In this document: piece after piece, positions 30,512-41,093 of the stretch | How positions within the stretch are numbered: position 1 is the first letter of the stretch | How the letters are laid out: the number at the start of each line of letters is the position of its first letter | Origin: Bryobacteraceae bacterium | GTDB taxonomy: Bacteria; Acidobacteriota; Terriglobia; Bryobacterales; Bryobacteraceae | Direction of reading: 5' to 3' | Length of the DNA stretch: 64,000 nucleotides | Assembly: GCA_026129905.1 (NCBI GenBank) | Contig: JAHCHE010000005.1 | Location: forward strand, 186,001 to 250,000 | Program-made: the position numbers and the translations under genes | The notes under the pieces: generated by a model | The model's input: the letters and a program-made list of their open reading frames with translations, nothing else | Told to the model about the DNA's origin: nothing | Database searches by the model: none

Positions 30512-30616
30512 GCCTAACCGTATAACTTAACAATGAGCGGAAGCGGCGCGAACTTCACCGTCTTGTCCGGACGAACCCAATGCGCGCCGCTTGTCGGCTC
30601 CATCGTTTTGTATGCC
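30512..30616 (-). repeat. attC-like hairpin upstream of the M48 gene
   Basis: On the minus strand this ends with a perfect GTTAGGC core (30518-30512) and holds a second core-like GTTAAGT (30531-30525). Strong arms AAGCGGCGCG (30541-30550) and CGCGCCGCTT (30583-30592) pair perfectly and extend imperfectly through GAGC and GGCTC, with a 32-nt loop. The 5' partner of the outer core is poor (ACAAAAC or GGCATAC near 30605-30616), so the site may be decayed. Its place directly between two cassette-like genes supports the attC reading. Confidence 0.5.
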
Positions 30617-30637
30617 GCCTTGTCTCACATCTCACCT

Positions 30638-30802
30638 TCAGATGGATGGTTTCGGCCGGATTGGGTGAGCCCGCCTGATTCTAAGACGGCTAAATTCCCA
30701 CAGTGCGAACAATAGCGTCCCTAGCAATGCAGCGGCCTCTCCGAGGCCTTCAGCGGACCCGCCGATTAAACCCAACGCTACAAGCGCCGTCACGCACAAC
30801 AC
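30638..30802 (-). CDS. Possible 54-residue membrane peptide (cassette-like ORF)
   Basis: A frame from GTG 30802 to TGA at 30640-30638 encodes MLCVTALVALGLIGGSAEGL, then GEAAALLGTLLFALWEFSRL and a basic tail RIRRAHPIRPKPSI. That is two hydrophobic segments with a positively charged end. The stop lies about 22 bp before an attC-like hairpin, the standard position for a cassette ORF. There is no convincing ribosome-binding site, and an in-frame TAG separates it from an upstream ATG at 30866. It may be a remnant or not a gene. Confidence 0.3.
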   Translation of the reverse strand: MLCVTALVALGLIGGSAEGLGEAAALLGTLLFALWEFSRLRIRRAHPIRPKPSI

Positions 30803-30960
30803 AGCGACGACTGTACGCTATGCCCGCCGCAGGCCGCCGTCAGCCGGGACGGCGACCATCGTGTTTGCAATCATTTCTGGCGTATCCCCGGAATTTGCCT
30901 TTCTGGATTAGGCCGACCGGGTGCCGGTCTGATCCTGCCGTCACTGGAGACGGCCTTCTC

Positions 30961-31112
30961 GAAACCATCGAGTGGGCCGCGGAACCCTCGACCGCCATGA
31001 TTCAATACGTGGCTGTAGATCATAGTGTGGACGTCCCGTACCGAAGAGTTCCTGGACGGGCCTCGTATTATATCGTAGCCGTCCTCCAATGGGTAGGTCG
31101 CGCGAATGGCAA
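30961..31112 (-). pseudogene. Remnant of an integron integrase (IntI) C-terminus
   Basis: Reading toward lower coordinates, one frame gives LEDGYDI (from 31089), then DVHTMIYSHVLNHGGRGF and RGPLDGF. These correspond to the end of IntI tyrosine recombinases (LEDGYDIRTVQELLGH..DV.TTMIYTHVLNRGG.G..SPLD). The missing VQELLGH is present in another frame as VQELFGT (31067-31047), so two compensating indels have occurred. Just upstream, bases 31112-31090 still resemble the HSFATHL coding segment. MIYSH would contain the catalytic Tyr. The 5' part of the gene is absent. It lies 70 bp from the end of the bshB1-like gene and next to the attC-like sites. Confidence 0.7.
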
Positions 31113-31181
31113 GTAGTGGAGTCCGGACTCCGGTTCTTGGCGGCCGTACTGACGACGAGTAGCGGCCCGACTATTGATCGA

Positions 31182-31415
31182 AACTAGAACGTTCTCACGC
31201 CCATCGCGACGACGTCGTCGATGCGGATGGTTTCCTTAACGACAAACGGCTCGCCATAGCGGACGCCGATCTGCTGTCCGTAGAATCGGGCGATCGCGGC
31301 CAGCCGTTCACGAATCTCCTGTTTCGACGGAAACAGGCCCGCGCCGTCGGGCGAGCCGCCATACTGCGACTCGTAACAAAACAGCGCTTCCATCCGGCGG
31401 TCGAACTGAGCGGTG
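31182..31415 (-). repeat. Intact direct-repeat copy inside the bshB1-like gene
   Basis: This is the 3' 232 bases of the deacetylase gene plus two bases, matched by 28507-28740 at about 95 percent identity. The first 120 bp (nearest the stop codon) are almost identical and most differences fall in the remainder. The repeat ends at the same place as the gene, which is how site-specific insertion at gene 3' ends usually looks. Confidence 0.85.
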
Positions 31416-31927
31416 ATGTCTACGACGAAGGAGGGGCGGACGTCCGCGTAGAGGCTGGAGTAGAGGATCTTGTACGGCCTGTGCGGTTCGGTGTACTCGT
31501 CGAGCTTCCGCAAACCGGCGAGAAAGCAGGCTTCGAATCCCATTTCGCAAGCGCGGTAGTGGTCCGGGTGCCTCGCTTCCCAATAGGGCAGAATCACCAC
31601 GCGAGGGCGCAGGCGGCGGATTTCCGAGGCCAGCGTCATGCGCGGCGCGATCGTGTTTTCCAGCCGCGCGTCGGGAAACCGGAGGTTCCCGCGGAACTGC
31701 AGCCGCATTACCCGGGCGGCCGCCTCGGCTTCCCGCAAGCGAATCTCCGGCGACCCCCGCGTGCCCATATCGCCGGCCGTGAGATCGAGCGCGCCGGCGC
31801 GGTAGCCCTTCTCCGCCATGCCCATCAGCGTGCCGCCGCAGGTCTGCTCGATGTCGTCCGGATGCGCCGCGATGGCGAGGATATCCAGCGGCGGAAGGTC
31901 AGGCGGATCGGAGTAGGGGTCCCGCAC
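31184..31927 (-). CDS. bshB1: LmbE/PIG-L family deacetylase, BshB1-like
   Basis: A 247-residue zinc-dependent N-deacetylase. The metal motif AHPDD is in ILAIAAHPDDIEQTCGGTL and the second His is in ARHPDHYRACEMGF. BshB1 removes acetyl from GlcNAc-malate in bacillithiol synthesis, and the length and the LDLTAGDMGTRGSPEIRLRE segment suit BshB1 rather than mycothiol MshB. bshA and bshC are not in the window, so the specific substrate is inferred from family resemblance. It starts 6 bp after the rhomboid gene in a PfkB kinase-rhomboid-deacetylase run. Its 3' end is duplicated at 28507-28740. Confidence 0.85.
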   Translation of the reverse strand: MRDPYSDPPDLPPLDILAIAAHPDDIEQTCGGTLMGMAEKGYRAGALDLTAGDMGTRGSPEIRLREAEAAARVMRLQFRGNLRFPDARLENTIAPRMTLASEIRRLRPRVVILPYWEARHPDHYRACEMGFEACFLAGLRKLDEYTEPHRPYKILYSSLYADVRPSFVVDITAQFDRRMEALFCYESQYGGSPDGAGLFPSKQEIRERLAAIARFYGQQIGVRYGEPFVVKETIRIDDVVAMGVRTF

Positions 31928-31933
31928 GCGGCC

Positions 31934-32602
31934 TCACCAGTACAGTTCGCGCCGCGCGCGGTATCGCTGACGGGTCGGAATCAGCTTGATGAGCGCGATG
32001 CCGGCCACAAAGCCCCCAATGTGCGCGAAGAAAGCGATGCCGCCCTCCGACGCCTCTGAGTAGGCTACCGACCCGACGCCGCTGAAGATCTGGATAACGA
32101 ACCAATAGACGAGGATGATCCAGGCGGAAATCTCGATCGTCGTGAAAACCACGAAGATCGGGATCAAGGTGAGGATCTTCGAGTGGGGGAACTTGAGGAG
32201 GTAGGCGCCCATCACGCCGGCGATCGCGCCGCTGGCGCCCACGGTCGGGATCGCGGAGCCGGGGTTCGTCAGGATATGCGCGAACGCCGCGGCGATGCCG
32301 CAGGCAAAGTAGAAGACCAGGTACTTGCCCGCGCCAAGAATGTCCTCGACGTTGTCGCCGTAGATCCACAGAAACCACATGTTGCCGATCAGGTGCATCC
32401 AGCCACCGTGGAGGAACATCGAGGTGATCAGCGTCCGATATTGAAGTTCGGCGGGCACCATGCCCCAGACGGAGATGAAGTGATTGAGCGAAAAATGGTC
32501 GAGCGAAACCTCGTACAGGAACACCACCACGTTTACGCCGATCAGCAGCAGGGTTACGAACGGGGTGGAGTTGCTCGGCTGTGAATCGCGGAGAGGAATC
32601 AT
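31934..32602 (-). CDS. Rhomboid-family intramembrane serine protease
   Basis: A 222-residue membrane protease with six or so helices. The catalytic Ser is in GASGAIAGVMGAYLL, the catalytic His in FFAHIGGFVAGIALI, and the oxyanion-side motif HGGWMHLIGNMWFLWIYG is typical of the family. The start overlaps the upstream kinase stop by 4 bp (32599-32602). The C-terminus is short and basic. Substrates cannot be predicted. Confidence 0.93.
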   Translation of the reverse strand: MIPLRDSQPSNSTPFVTLLLIGVNVVVFLYEVSLDHFSLNHFISVWGMVPAELQYRTLITSMFLHGGWMHLIGNMWFLWIYGDNVEDILGAGKYLVFYFACGIAAAFAHILTNPGSAIPTVGASGAIAGVMGAYLLKFPHSKILTLIPIFVVFTTIEISAWIILVYWFVIQIFSGVGSVAYSEASEGGIAFFAHIGGFVAGIALIKLIPTRQRYRARRELYW

Positions 32603-33576
32603 CCGCTCACCGCGCCGGAGCGCCCGGCGAACTCGGGGTGCGAACGCCGCTCCGCCTTGTGCATCAGCGCAAGGGCTTCCTCTCGCGAAGCGATGCCGCC
32701 GCGGGCGCCGAGGGCCTTGCAGTTCAAAGCGGCCATGGCGTTAGAGAATTCGAGCGCCTGCTCAATGGGCATTGCCTGCAAGACAGCATAGCAAAAGGCG
32801 CCGTGGAAGACGTCTCCGGCGCCGGTGGTGTCGACGCAGTCCACCACAAAGCCCGGCGAGTAGACGAACCGGCCGCCGATGCGCGCCAGCGCGCCGTGCG
32901 CGCCCAGCGTCATGGCCGCCATTCGCATGCCGTACTCGTTCTGGATCGTTTCGAGCGCCAGGAACGGATCTTCCTCCGCCGTCCAGTTGCGCGGAAATTC
33001 CGAACTCGCGATGAGGTAATCCACCAGCGGGAGGACTCGCTCAAACCCGGCGTAGATGGTGTCCACGTCGACGCTGACGGGGATCGATGCGCCGCGGGCC
33101 AGGCGGGCGGCATGCTCGACCGCGGGCGTGTCGTGCCCGTCGATGTGCAGCAAACGGGCGCAAGCGATCTGGTCCGCAGTGATCTCGCCCGGCTCGATGC
33201 GGAGACACGGCGGCCGCTTCCAGAAGACGGTTCGCTCTCCGGTGGCCCGGTCAATCAGGATGTAAGCGGACTGGTTTGGGCAGTTGGCGCGAAGCTGGAC
33301 ATGATCGAGGTTGATGCCGGAGCCGCGAAGGCTCTCCATCTGGATGCGGCCGCGTTCGTCATCGCCGACCGTTCCGATGTACTTGACGCGCAGACCGAGC
33401 CGGGCGCAGACGCACATCGCGCTCGCCACCTGGCCGCCGGGGCTTAGGATGTCCTCCTCAAACGGCGCTTTTCCGCTGTATGGGGGAAAACGGGGAACCA
33501 CGATGAGAGTATCGGTGGCGTTCAGCCCTACGCCGACAACGTCGAATGCGGGCTCCAGGGGCGGCGGGCCGGGCAT
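32599..33576 (-). CDS. PfkB-family carbohydrate kinase
   Basis: A 325-residue ribokinase-fold sugar kinase. The N-terminal part DVVGVGLNATDTLIVVPRFP, GGQVASAMCVCARLG (substrate-side Gly motif) and the C-terminal DTTGAGDVFHGAF (anion hole and catalytic Asp) are all present. The sugar is not identifiable from sequence. Its start lies 8 bp after the methyltransferase stop, and its stop overlaps the rhomboid start, so it belongs to the same operon. Confidence 0.9.
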   Translation of the reverse strand: MPGPPPLEPAFDVVGVGLNATDTLIVVPRFPPYSGKAPFEEDILSPGGQVASAMCVCARLGLRVKYIGTVGDDERGRIQMESLRGSGINLDHVQLRANCPNQSAYILIDRATGERTVFWKRPPCLRIEPGEITADQIACARLLHIDGHDTPAVEHAARLARGASIPVSVDVDTIYAGFERVLPLVDYLIASSEFPRNWTAEEDPFLALETIQNEYGMRMAAMTLGAHGALARIGGRFVYSPGFVVDCVDTTGAGDVFHGAFCYAVLQAMPIEQALEFSNAMAALNCKALGARGGIASREEALALMHKAERRSHPEFAGRSGAVSG

Positions 33577-33584
33577 TCGGCGGA

Positions 33585-34142
33585 TCAGCGGGAAGCCGGC
33601 ATCTCGTAGACGTATATGCGGTGCGTCCGTCCGTGAGCGGGCGCCTGCACGACGCGGGCCGGTTTCCAGCCGCGCATCTCGAAATCGTGCGATACCACGC
33701 GGGCGCCGGCTTTCAAGTGCTTTTCCAGGTTTGGCCGGAGCAGTTCGTTGGAGCTTGTCAACAGGTACAGCACCACCACGTCGGCATCGCTGAGGTCCAC
33801 CTCGCGCAGATCGCCCTGGATAACGCGGCAGCGGTTCGCAAGACCGGATTGGCGGATCCGCTCCCTGGCGTCCTCGACCAGTTTTGGCGAAAGCTCCACG
33901 CCAACGGCCTTGGCTTTGAAGTCCTTGGCGGCCATGATCAGGACCCGGCCGTCGCCGGAACCGAGATCGTAAACGGTTTCGTCGGCTTTCAGCGCCGCCG
34001 CGTCGAGCATCGTTCGCACCACCTCGTGCGGCGTGGGCACATACGGCGCCAAGCTTTTGGAATAATCGCCGACCTGGGCCGCCGACGGCGCCTGGACCAC
34101 CAACGCCGCCGCGGCGGCAAGCAACAGAGGCCGAACCTGCAT
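33585..34142 (-). CDS. Exported class I SAM-dependent methyltransferase
   Basis: A 185-residue protein with a signal peptide (LLLAAAAALVVQAPSAAQ) followed by a compact Rossmann methyltransferase domain: PTPHEVVRTMLDAA, motif I VYDLGSGDGRVLI, motif II GVELSP, and VIQGDLREVDLSDADVVVLY. Secreted versions of this small family are common in acidobacteria and elsewhere and their acceptor is unknown. ATG 34142 follows GGAG by 6 bp and lies 2 bp after the stop of the upstream gene. A much longer upstream open frame overlaps that gene out of phase and is ignored. Confidence 0.87.
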   Translation of the reverse strand: MQVRPLLLAAAAALVVQAPSAAQVGDYSKSLAPYVPTPHEVVRTMLDAAALKADETVYDLGSGDGRVLIMAAKDFKAKAVGVELSPKLVEDARERIRQSGLANRCRVIQGDLREVDLSDADVVVLYLLTSSNELLRPNLEKHLKAGARVVSHDFEMRGWKPARVVQAPAHGRTHRIYVYEMPASR

Positions 34143-34144
34143 AA

Positions 34145-35416
34145 TCACTCCGTGCTGGATGGCGGCAATTGCCGCTCCTCCTTGAATTTCGTGACGCGGG
34201 AAACCATCTCGGTGACCGCGTACCAGAGATCTCGGGGACGGCTGATCGTGTATTCCACGCCCTTGAAATACCTCACCGCGTTGCCGATCGCATCGCGCCA
34301 CGGCGTCACGCGCGGATAGAGGTTGTAGTTCATATAGAAGACGGGAAAGGGAATCTCGCCCAGCGCCTCCAGTTCCTGCCGCGGCGGGCTCTTCTCGAGC
34401 AACGCTTTCGGCCCGGCGAAAATCACCGCGTCGGGACGGTCCCCCAACAACTCCTGGCGCAGAAGCTCGGTCAAAAATCGTACCTCGCCGTCCTCTTCGG
34501 ATAAACGCCTCAGATCGATTGTGCCGAGATTCAAGCTCTCCAGCGACGACCCGAGCGCCGGGAAGTCGATCCGGGTGACGCGATCCTGCCGCTGAATGAT
34601 CCTCTGCTCGTGCAGATTGAACGCCACCAGCGAAAACTTTCCGATTCGAGACTCCCTGGAAATCGTCCGAAGTATGGACACTAATGCAGACGTATCGACG
34701 GGCTGCAAGGTTGCCGCGCGGGCATTCTGCGGCGCGAAGTTGACCAGGACCTTGACGTTGAGGCAGTCCTTGCCGGAGGCCCGAATCACCGGCGGTTCCT
34801 CCTTGAACTGCTCGAACTCCATCTCGGCGATCTCGCCCGCCGTCAGCGCCAGATCGATCTGCTTGTCTCGATCCGGCAACGAGGCTTCCATATCCCAGTA
34901 CGACGAGCAGACCCGCTCCGTCCGGTCGCGCATCAGCCAATCGACCTTGTAGACGCCTTCGCCGATATCGAATCCACCCTGGAGAAACGCATCGCCACGG
35001 GCGCTTTCTTCAATCTCGGGGACGCGTACTCGCTGCATGAAATAACGCCGTTCGCCCGCGGGATTCTGAGGCGTGACGCGGAACAGAATCGTGAGCAGGT
35101 TCTCCTTGCCCACCATTTCGCGCAGCGGCACCCCGACTTCATAGTTCGTGTGGAATCGAAGATCGAATCCTAGAACCGGCTTGTTCCACGTGACCACGCA
35201 AGGCAGGTCCTTCCGGGGATCCTGCGCCTCCAGGACCGCCATGTCGGTGTTGTGGATCCGCACCACGCCGGAAGCCGCCGAAGTCTTCATCAGCACCTGA
35301 GCCAGCCCCGTACCCGGCAAGCTCAGCAGGAGCGCGGATACCGCGAGCTTAACGGTGCGGCGGGTTCCTCTGCCGGAGCGTGGCGTGGGCGCACACCAAC
35401 CGTGAACGGCCTTCAC
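34145..35416 (-). CDS. Acidobacterial secreted protein, VWA-like fold
   Basis: A 423-residue exported protein: residues about 20-40 form a signal peptide (LAVSALLLSLPGTGLAQ). The middle (FRVTPQNPAGERRYFMQRVR) contains beta-rich sequence. The C-terminal half has a strand-helix pattern like von Willebrand A-type domains (LNVKVLVNFAPQNARA, then SRIGKFSLVAFNLHEQRIIQ, then DAVIFAGPKALLEKS), but a clear MIDAS DxSxS motif is not seen. Function unknown. It starts with GTG at 35416, the nearest plausible start for the signal peptide. It is first in the four-gene run ending with bshB1. Confidence 0.75.
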   Translation of the reverse strand: MKAVHGWCAPTPRSGRGTRRTVKLAVSALLLSLPGTGLAQVLMKTSAASGVVRIHNTDMAVLEAQDPRKDLPCVVTWNKPVLGFDLRFHTNYEVGVPLREMVGKENLLTILFRVTPQNPAGERRYFMQRVRVPEIEESARGDAFLQGGFDIGEGVYKVDWLMRDRTERVCSSYWDMEASLPDRDKQIDLALTAGEIAEMEFEQFKEEPPVIRASGKDCLNVKVLVNFAPQNARAATLQPVDTSALVSILRTISRESRIGKFSLVAFNLHEQRIIQRQDRVTRIDFPALGSSLESLNLGTIDLRRLSEEDGEVRFLTELLRQELLGDRPDAVIFAGPKALLEKSPPRQELEALGEIPFPVFYMNYNLYPRVTPWRDAIGNAVRYFKGVEYTISRPRDLWYAVTEMVSRVTKFKEERQLPPSSTE

Positions 35417-35527
35417 ACTTGTAGTTTACTACTGAACCGCCGTTTGCCAAGCAGCGGCAGCAAAGCGGTTGCGGGACTCCGGAATGGGTCGCCGTTCCAG
35501 TACCGATGTGTTACATTGCAGGGTAAT

Positions 35528-36028
35528 ATGGCATCGCGAAGCGTCAACAAGGTGATCCTGCTAGGCAACCTCGGCCGGGATGCGGAGACAAAATTCACTC
35601 CATCCGGCGCCGCCCGCACCACGTTCGCCGTAGCCACCAGCCGCCGGTGGAAGGACCAGCAGACCGGCGAGTGGAAGGAGGAGACGGACTGGCACAACGT
35701 GGTTCTGTGGCGGCGCGAGAACCTGGCCAACTACCTCACCAAGGGCCAGCAGGTGTACCTTGAGGGCCGCCTGCAAACGCGGTCGTACGACGACAAGGAC
35801 GGCAACAAGCGCTACATGACGGAGGTGGTTGCCGACGACGTCATCCTGGTCGGCAGCCGCGGCGAGGCGCCGCCGACGCCGGCGGACTCCTCGTTCGACG
35901 AACCGGCTCACGCCCCCGCCGCCCGCGGCGCCCGGGCCGCGGCGCCGGAGCGCAGTGCGCCCGCGCCCCGCTCCGCGGAGCCATCCCCATTCGACGCCGG
36001 CATATCCGACGACGACGTGCCGTTTTAA
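35528..36028 (+). CDS. ssb: Single-stranded DNA-binding protein
   Basis: A 166-residue SSB. The OB fold spans residues 5-110 (VNKVILLGNLGRDAETKFTP, then WHNVVLWRRENLANYLTKGQ). It is followed by a Pro/Ala-rich disordered linker and the conserved acidic tip DDDVPF that binds partner proteins. ATG 35528 follows AGGG by 4 bp and gives the canonical SVNKVILLGN start. It stands alone, divergent from the secreted VWA-like gene. Confidence 0.97.
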   Translation: MASRSVNKVILLGNLGRDAETKFTPSGAARTTFAVATSRRWKDQQTGEWKEETDWHNVVLWRRENLANYLTKGQQVYLEGRLQTRSYDDKDGNKRYMTEVVADDVILVGSRGEAPPTPADSSFDEPAHAPAARGARAAAPERSAPAPRSAEPSPFDAGISDDDVPF

Positions 36029-36081
36029 CCCGATTCGCCTCGGAAGCCGCATGCCCGCACGGCGATTCCCGAACGGGATTG

Positions 36082-37506
36082 CTATCTTCGGACCGCCCTG
36101 CGGATAGCCGGCGTCGGGGGCGCCTCGTGCTCCAGGATGAGGCGAAGCTTTGCCTCATGCAACCGGGTTCGCAGCGCCCTGGCAAGCGTTTCCTCTGCCG
36201 CCGGGTCGAGCGGCGCGTCGGATTTGTAGCGGGCGCGGACAAGAACTTCGTCGGAAGTGAAGCCGACTTCCCAGGAAATGAGCGGCGCCGACTCGCCGGG
36301 CCAGACCTCCGTCAAAGGCTTCTCCACGCGCCCGATCAACTCGGCCCGCATCGAGCTCAGATCCGTCGGCGGCGGGGGCGGCGCCGGCGGCGCGCGGAAA
36401 CGCTCGCGAAGCAGCGCGAGTTCCTCTTCGCTGGCCACCTTTCGGACGGATACCGTCACCTCCTTCCCGGTGCGGCGAAGCAGCAGGTTTTCCGCCTCGC
36501 GGATCTTCTCGTCGCCGACCGCGTCGGTGACAATCATTCTCAGAACGATCCGCTCGGGAGTCACATCCAGTTGTTGCGTGAAGATCATTCCCGGAGAAGC
36601 CAGCAGTCGCACCGCCTCGTTTGCCGCCGTCCGCGCGATCGTTTCTTCTCTCAATTGGTACAACGACTGGCGCAAGGGAATGAACAGCGCGGCGAGGGTA
36701 GCTACCAGCATCAGGACGCGCCAGCGCAACTTGCCGATGTCGCCGAACGCGCGGGCCGCGCGCGTCCGCCCCAACAGACGGTAGAGTCGGTCGGAAGCGG
36801 CATGCTCATGGATGGACTGGTCAATTCGGCTGCGGAGGTCGGGCGCGTCCATTCGGACCGCGTAGAACACGATGAACGCGCTCGCCATGATAGCCGCGAG
36901 GTTCGTCAGGAAGAGCAGCCCGGCGCCCTTGATGATGGGCCAGGAGAAACCGCTGCCGACGCCGAACCCAACCGTACACAAGGGCGGCATCAGGGCGACG
37001 GCAATGGCGACTCCCGGCAGGGCCGTCACGCCGCCGCCGCCGCCCCCCCGGCAGACGACAATCGAGCCGGCCAGCCCGGAGAAGAGCGCGACGCCAAGGT
37101 CCAGCAGGTTCGGCTGCGTGCGGGCCAGAATTTCCTGGGTGGGCGACTGGAACGGCAGGAGCCATACCAGCGCGCCGGCGAACAGAATTGCGCCGGCCAC
37201 GCTGAGCGCCACGCTCAGCAGCGACTTGATCCCGAGATAAACGTCGGCGGCGGCGAGCGCCAGGCCGCTGGCCAGGATCGGGCCCATCAGCGGGGAAATC
37301 AACATCGCGCCGATAACGACCGCGGGGCTGTCCAAGACGAGGCCGAACGTGGCAATGCCGGCGGAGAGGAGGAGTTCCAAAGCGTAGTTGAGGCTGACAA
37401 CCTCCGCGGCGTCAAACACCTGCAGATACACTTTCGGTTTCGATTCCTGGTCGACGGCGAGCAGATGCTCGATTCGAGTGCGCAGCGCGGTTCGCGGCGG
37501 CTCCAT
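36082..37506 (-). CDS. DUF389/TIGR00341-type membrane protein
   Basis: A 474-residue protein. A cytoplasmic start leads into the DUF389 membrane domain: YALELLLSAGIATFGLVLDS, then PAVVIGAMLISPLMGPILAS, then LPGVAIAVALMPPLCTVGFG, with about eight segments to residue 270. The C-terminal 200 residues are soluble with two ACT-like or DUF389-tail repeats (ERIVLRMIVTDAVGDEKIRE). The function of the family is unsettled. It is convergent with ssb (53 bp between stops). Confidence 0.85.
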   Translation of the reverse strand: MEPPRTALRTRIEHLLAVDQESKPKVYLQVFDAAEVVSLNYALELLLSAGIATFGLVLDSPAVVIGAMLISPLMGPILASGLALAAADVYLGIKSLLSVALSVAGAILFAGALVWLLPFQSPTQEILARTQPNLLDLGVALFSGLAGSIVVCRGGGGGGVTALPGVAIAVALMPPLCTVGFGVGSGFSWPIIKGAGLLFLTNLAAIMASAFIVFYAVRMDAPDLRSRIDQSIHEHAASDRLYRLLGRTRAARAFGDIGKLRWRVLMLVATLAALFIPLRQSLYQLREETIARTAANEAVRLLASPGMIFTQQLDVTPERIVLRMIVTDAVGDEKIREAENLLLRRTGKEVTVSVRKVASEEELALLRERFRAPPAPPPPPTDLSSMRAELIGRVEKPLTEVWPGESAPLISWEVGFTSDEVLVRARYKSDAPLDPAAEETLARALRTRLHEAKLRLILEHEAPPTPAIRRAVRR

Positions 37507-37594
37507 CCCTATGAATTGTAGATCCGGTCGAGACGCTTGGGTGGACGGCGACGAAGGGTTGGCCGCGGGGCGACGGCTGCGAATCCGGGCTGCG

Positions 37595-39844
<2,250 letters not shown>

Positions 39845-39967
39845 TCGGACCTCACGTGTTTTCCCGGCGGGCCGGCGCGCCGGAGGCGAGCCCTGGACGC
39901 CATGTAGTACTCATCGGCGGGAATCGCTCGCGCTTTACGCGGCGTGGCCCCACGGCGCTTTCTTACA

Positions 39968-41089
39968 ATGGGCGTAGTGATCCGGCGGAGGGAGTTCCTG
40001 ACGACCCTTGCGGCGGCCGGCGTGGCTTGCCGGCGGCGCAAAGCCGAGGGTTTTCCGGGCTACGCCTTTGTCGCCAACTACGGCGGGCAGGCCGTCGCGG
40101 TAGTGGACCTGTCGGCGTTCGCGGTCGCCCGGCACATCCGGTTGAACGGGAGCCCGACCGTCGTTTTGTCGCACCCTGCCCGGCGGGTCGTCTACGCCCT
40201 GACGCCGGAAAGCAACACGATCCACGAAATCGCCACCGAAGACCTGACGCTACGGCGGCGCGCCCGGTGCCCCGCCTCGCCAATCTCGATGCGCCTTTCA
40301 CCGGACGGCGAGCACCTTTGGGTTCTGTGCCGCCAAGCCCGCCAACTGGCGCGGATTCCGGTCGAGGGACTGGAGCCGGACGTCCGGGTCCGGCTTCCGC
40401 ACCAGCCGGTTGCGTTCGACCTTTCTCCGGATGGCCGGCAGGCGGCGGTGAGCTTCGGCGATGCGGAATTGTTCGGCCTGGTTGAGTTGAAAGACCACCC
40501 GGCGCTGCGCGCCACGCGGGTGGGGATCTACTGCGGCATCCTGCGGTTCCGCAAGGACGGCAAGTGCATCGTGATGGCGAGTCCGAAACAGCGCCTGTTG
40601 TCGGTTCTGGAAACAGCGTCCGGCCGGACGGTGGTGCGGCTTCCGGTGGCGATCGAGCCCGAGTATTTCTGCTCCAAGGATGACGGGGGAGAACTGTTCG
40701 TGACGGGGGCGGGCATGGACGCGGTGGTGACCGTCTATCCGTACGACACCGAGGTTGGGTCGACGACGCTGGCTGGACGGGCGCCGGGGTACCTGGCGGC
40801 GTCCTCGCGGCCGGAGTACCTGTTTGTGGCGAACCCGCTTTCCGGGGACATGACGGTGCTCGACATCGAGACGCAGCGGGTGGTGGCGGTGGTGGCGGTG
40901 GGCCGACAGCCGTGCTTCATTACCATCACACCGGACGACCAGTACGCGCTGGTGCTGAACCGGGCCTCGGGCGACATGGCCGTCGTGCGGATCGCGTCGC
41001 TGAGCGGCCGGCGCCGCAAATTCGCGCCGCTGTTCACGATGATCCCGGTTGGCTCGGAGCCGGTTTCGGCCGTTGTGCAGGCGGTGTAG
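39968..41089 (+). CDS. YncE/YVTN-type beta-propeller protein, exported
   Basis: A 373-residue protein with repeated blades such as FVANYGGQAVAVVDLSAF, LSPDGEHLWVLCRQARQLAR and ITPDDQYALVLNRASGDMAV, typical of 40-residue YVTN propellers. The N-terminus RRREFLTTLAAAGVAC combines a twin-arginine-like signal with a possible lipobox (AGVAC), so it may be an outer-surface or periplasmic lipoprotein. ATG 39968 is preferred over 39944 because it gives a compact signal. Such proteins often accompany oxidoreductases but none is adjacent. Function unknown. Confidence 0.8.
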   Translation: MGVVIRRREFLTTLAAAGVACRRRKAEGFPGYAFVANYGGQAVAVVDLSAFAVARHIRLNGSPTVVLSHPARRVVYALTPESNTIHEIATEDLTLRRRARCPASPISMRLSPDGEHLWVLCRQARQLARIPVEGLEPDVRVRLPHQPVAFDLSPDGRQAAVSFGDAELFGLVELKDHPALRATRVGIYCGILRFRKDGKCIVMASPKQRLLSVLETASGRTVVRLPVAIEPEYFCSKDDGGELFVTGAGMDAVVTVYPYDTEVGSTTLAGRAPGYLAASSRPEYLFVANPLSGDMTVLDIETQRVVAVVAVGRQPCFITITPDDQYALVLNRASGDMAVVRIASLSGRRRKFAPLFTMIPVGSEPVSAVVQAV

Positions 41090-41093
41090 GCGG

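Noticed and set aside
30803-30960. attI site of the integron remnant
   Set aside because: The interval is in the right place, but I could not identify a core site plus the expected integrase-binding motifs by eye.
33585-34940. Methyltransferase extended upstream to 34940
   Set aside because: The extra 266 codons overlap the VWA-like gene out of phase; the start at 34142 has a ribosome-binding site and a proper signal peptide.
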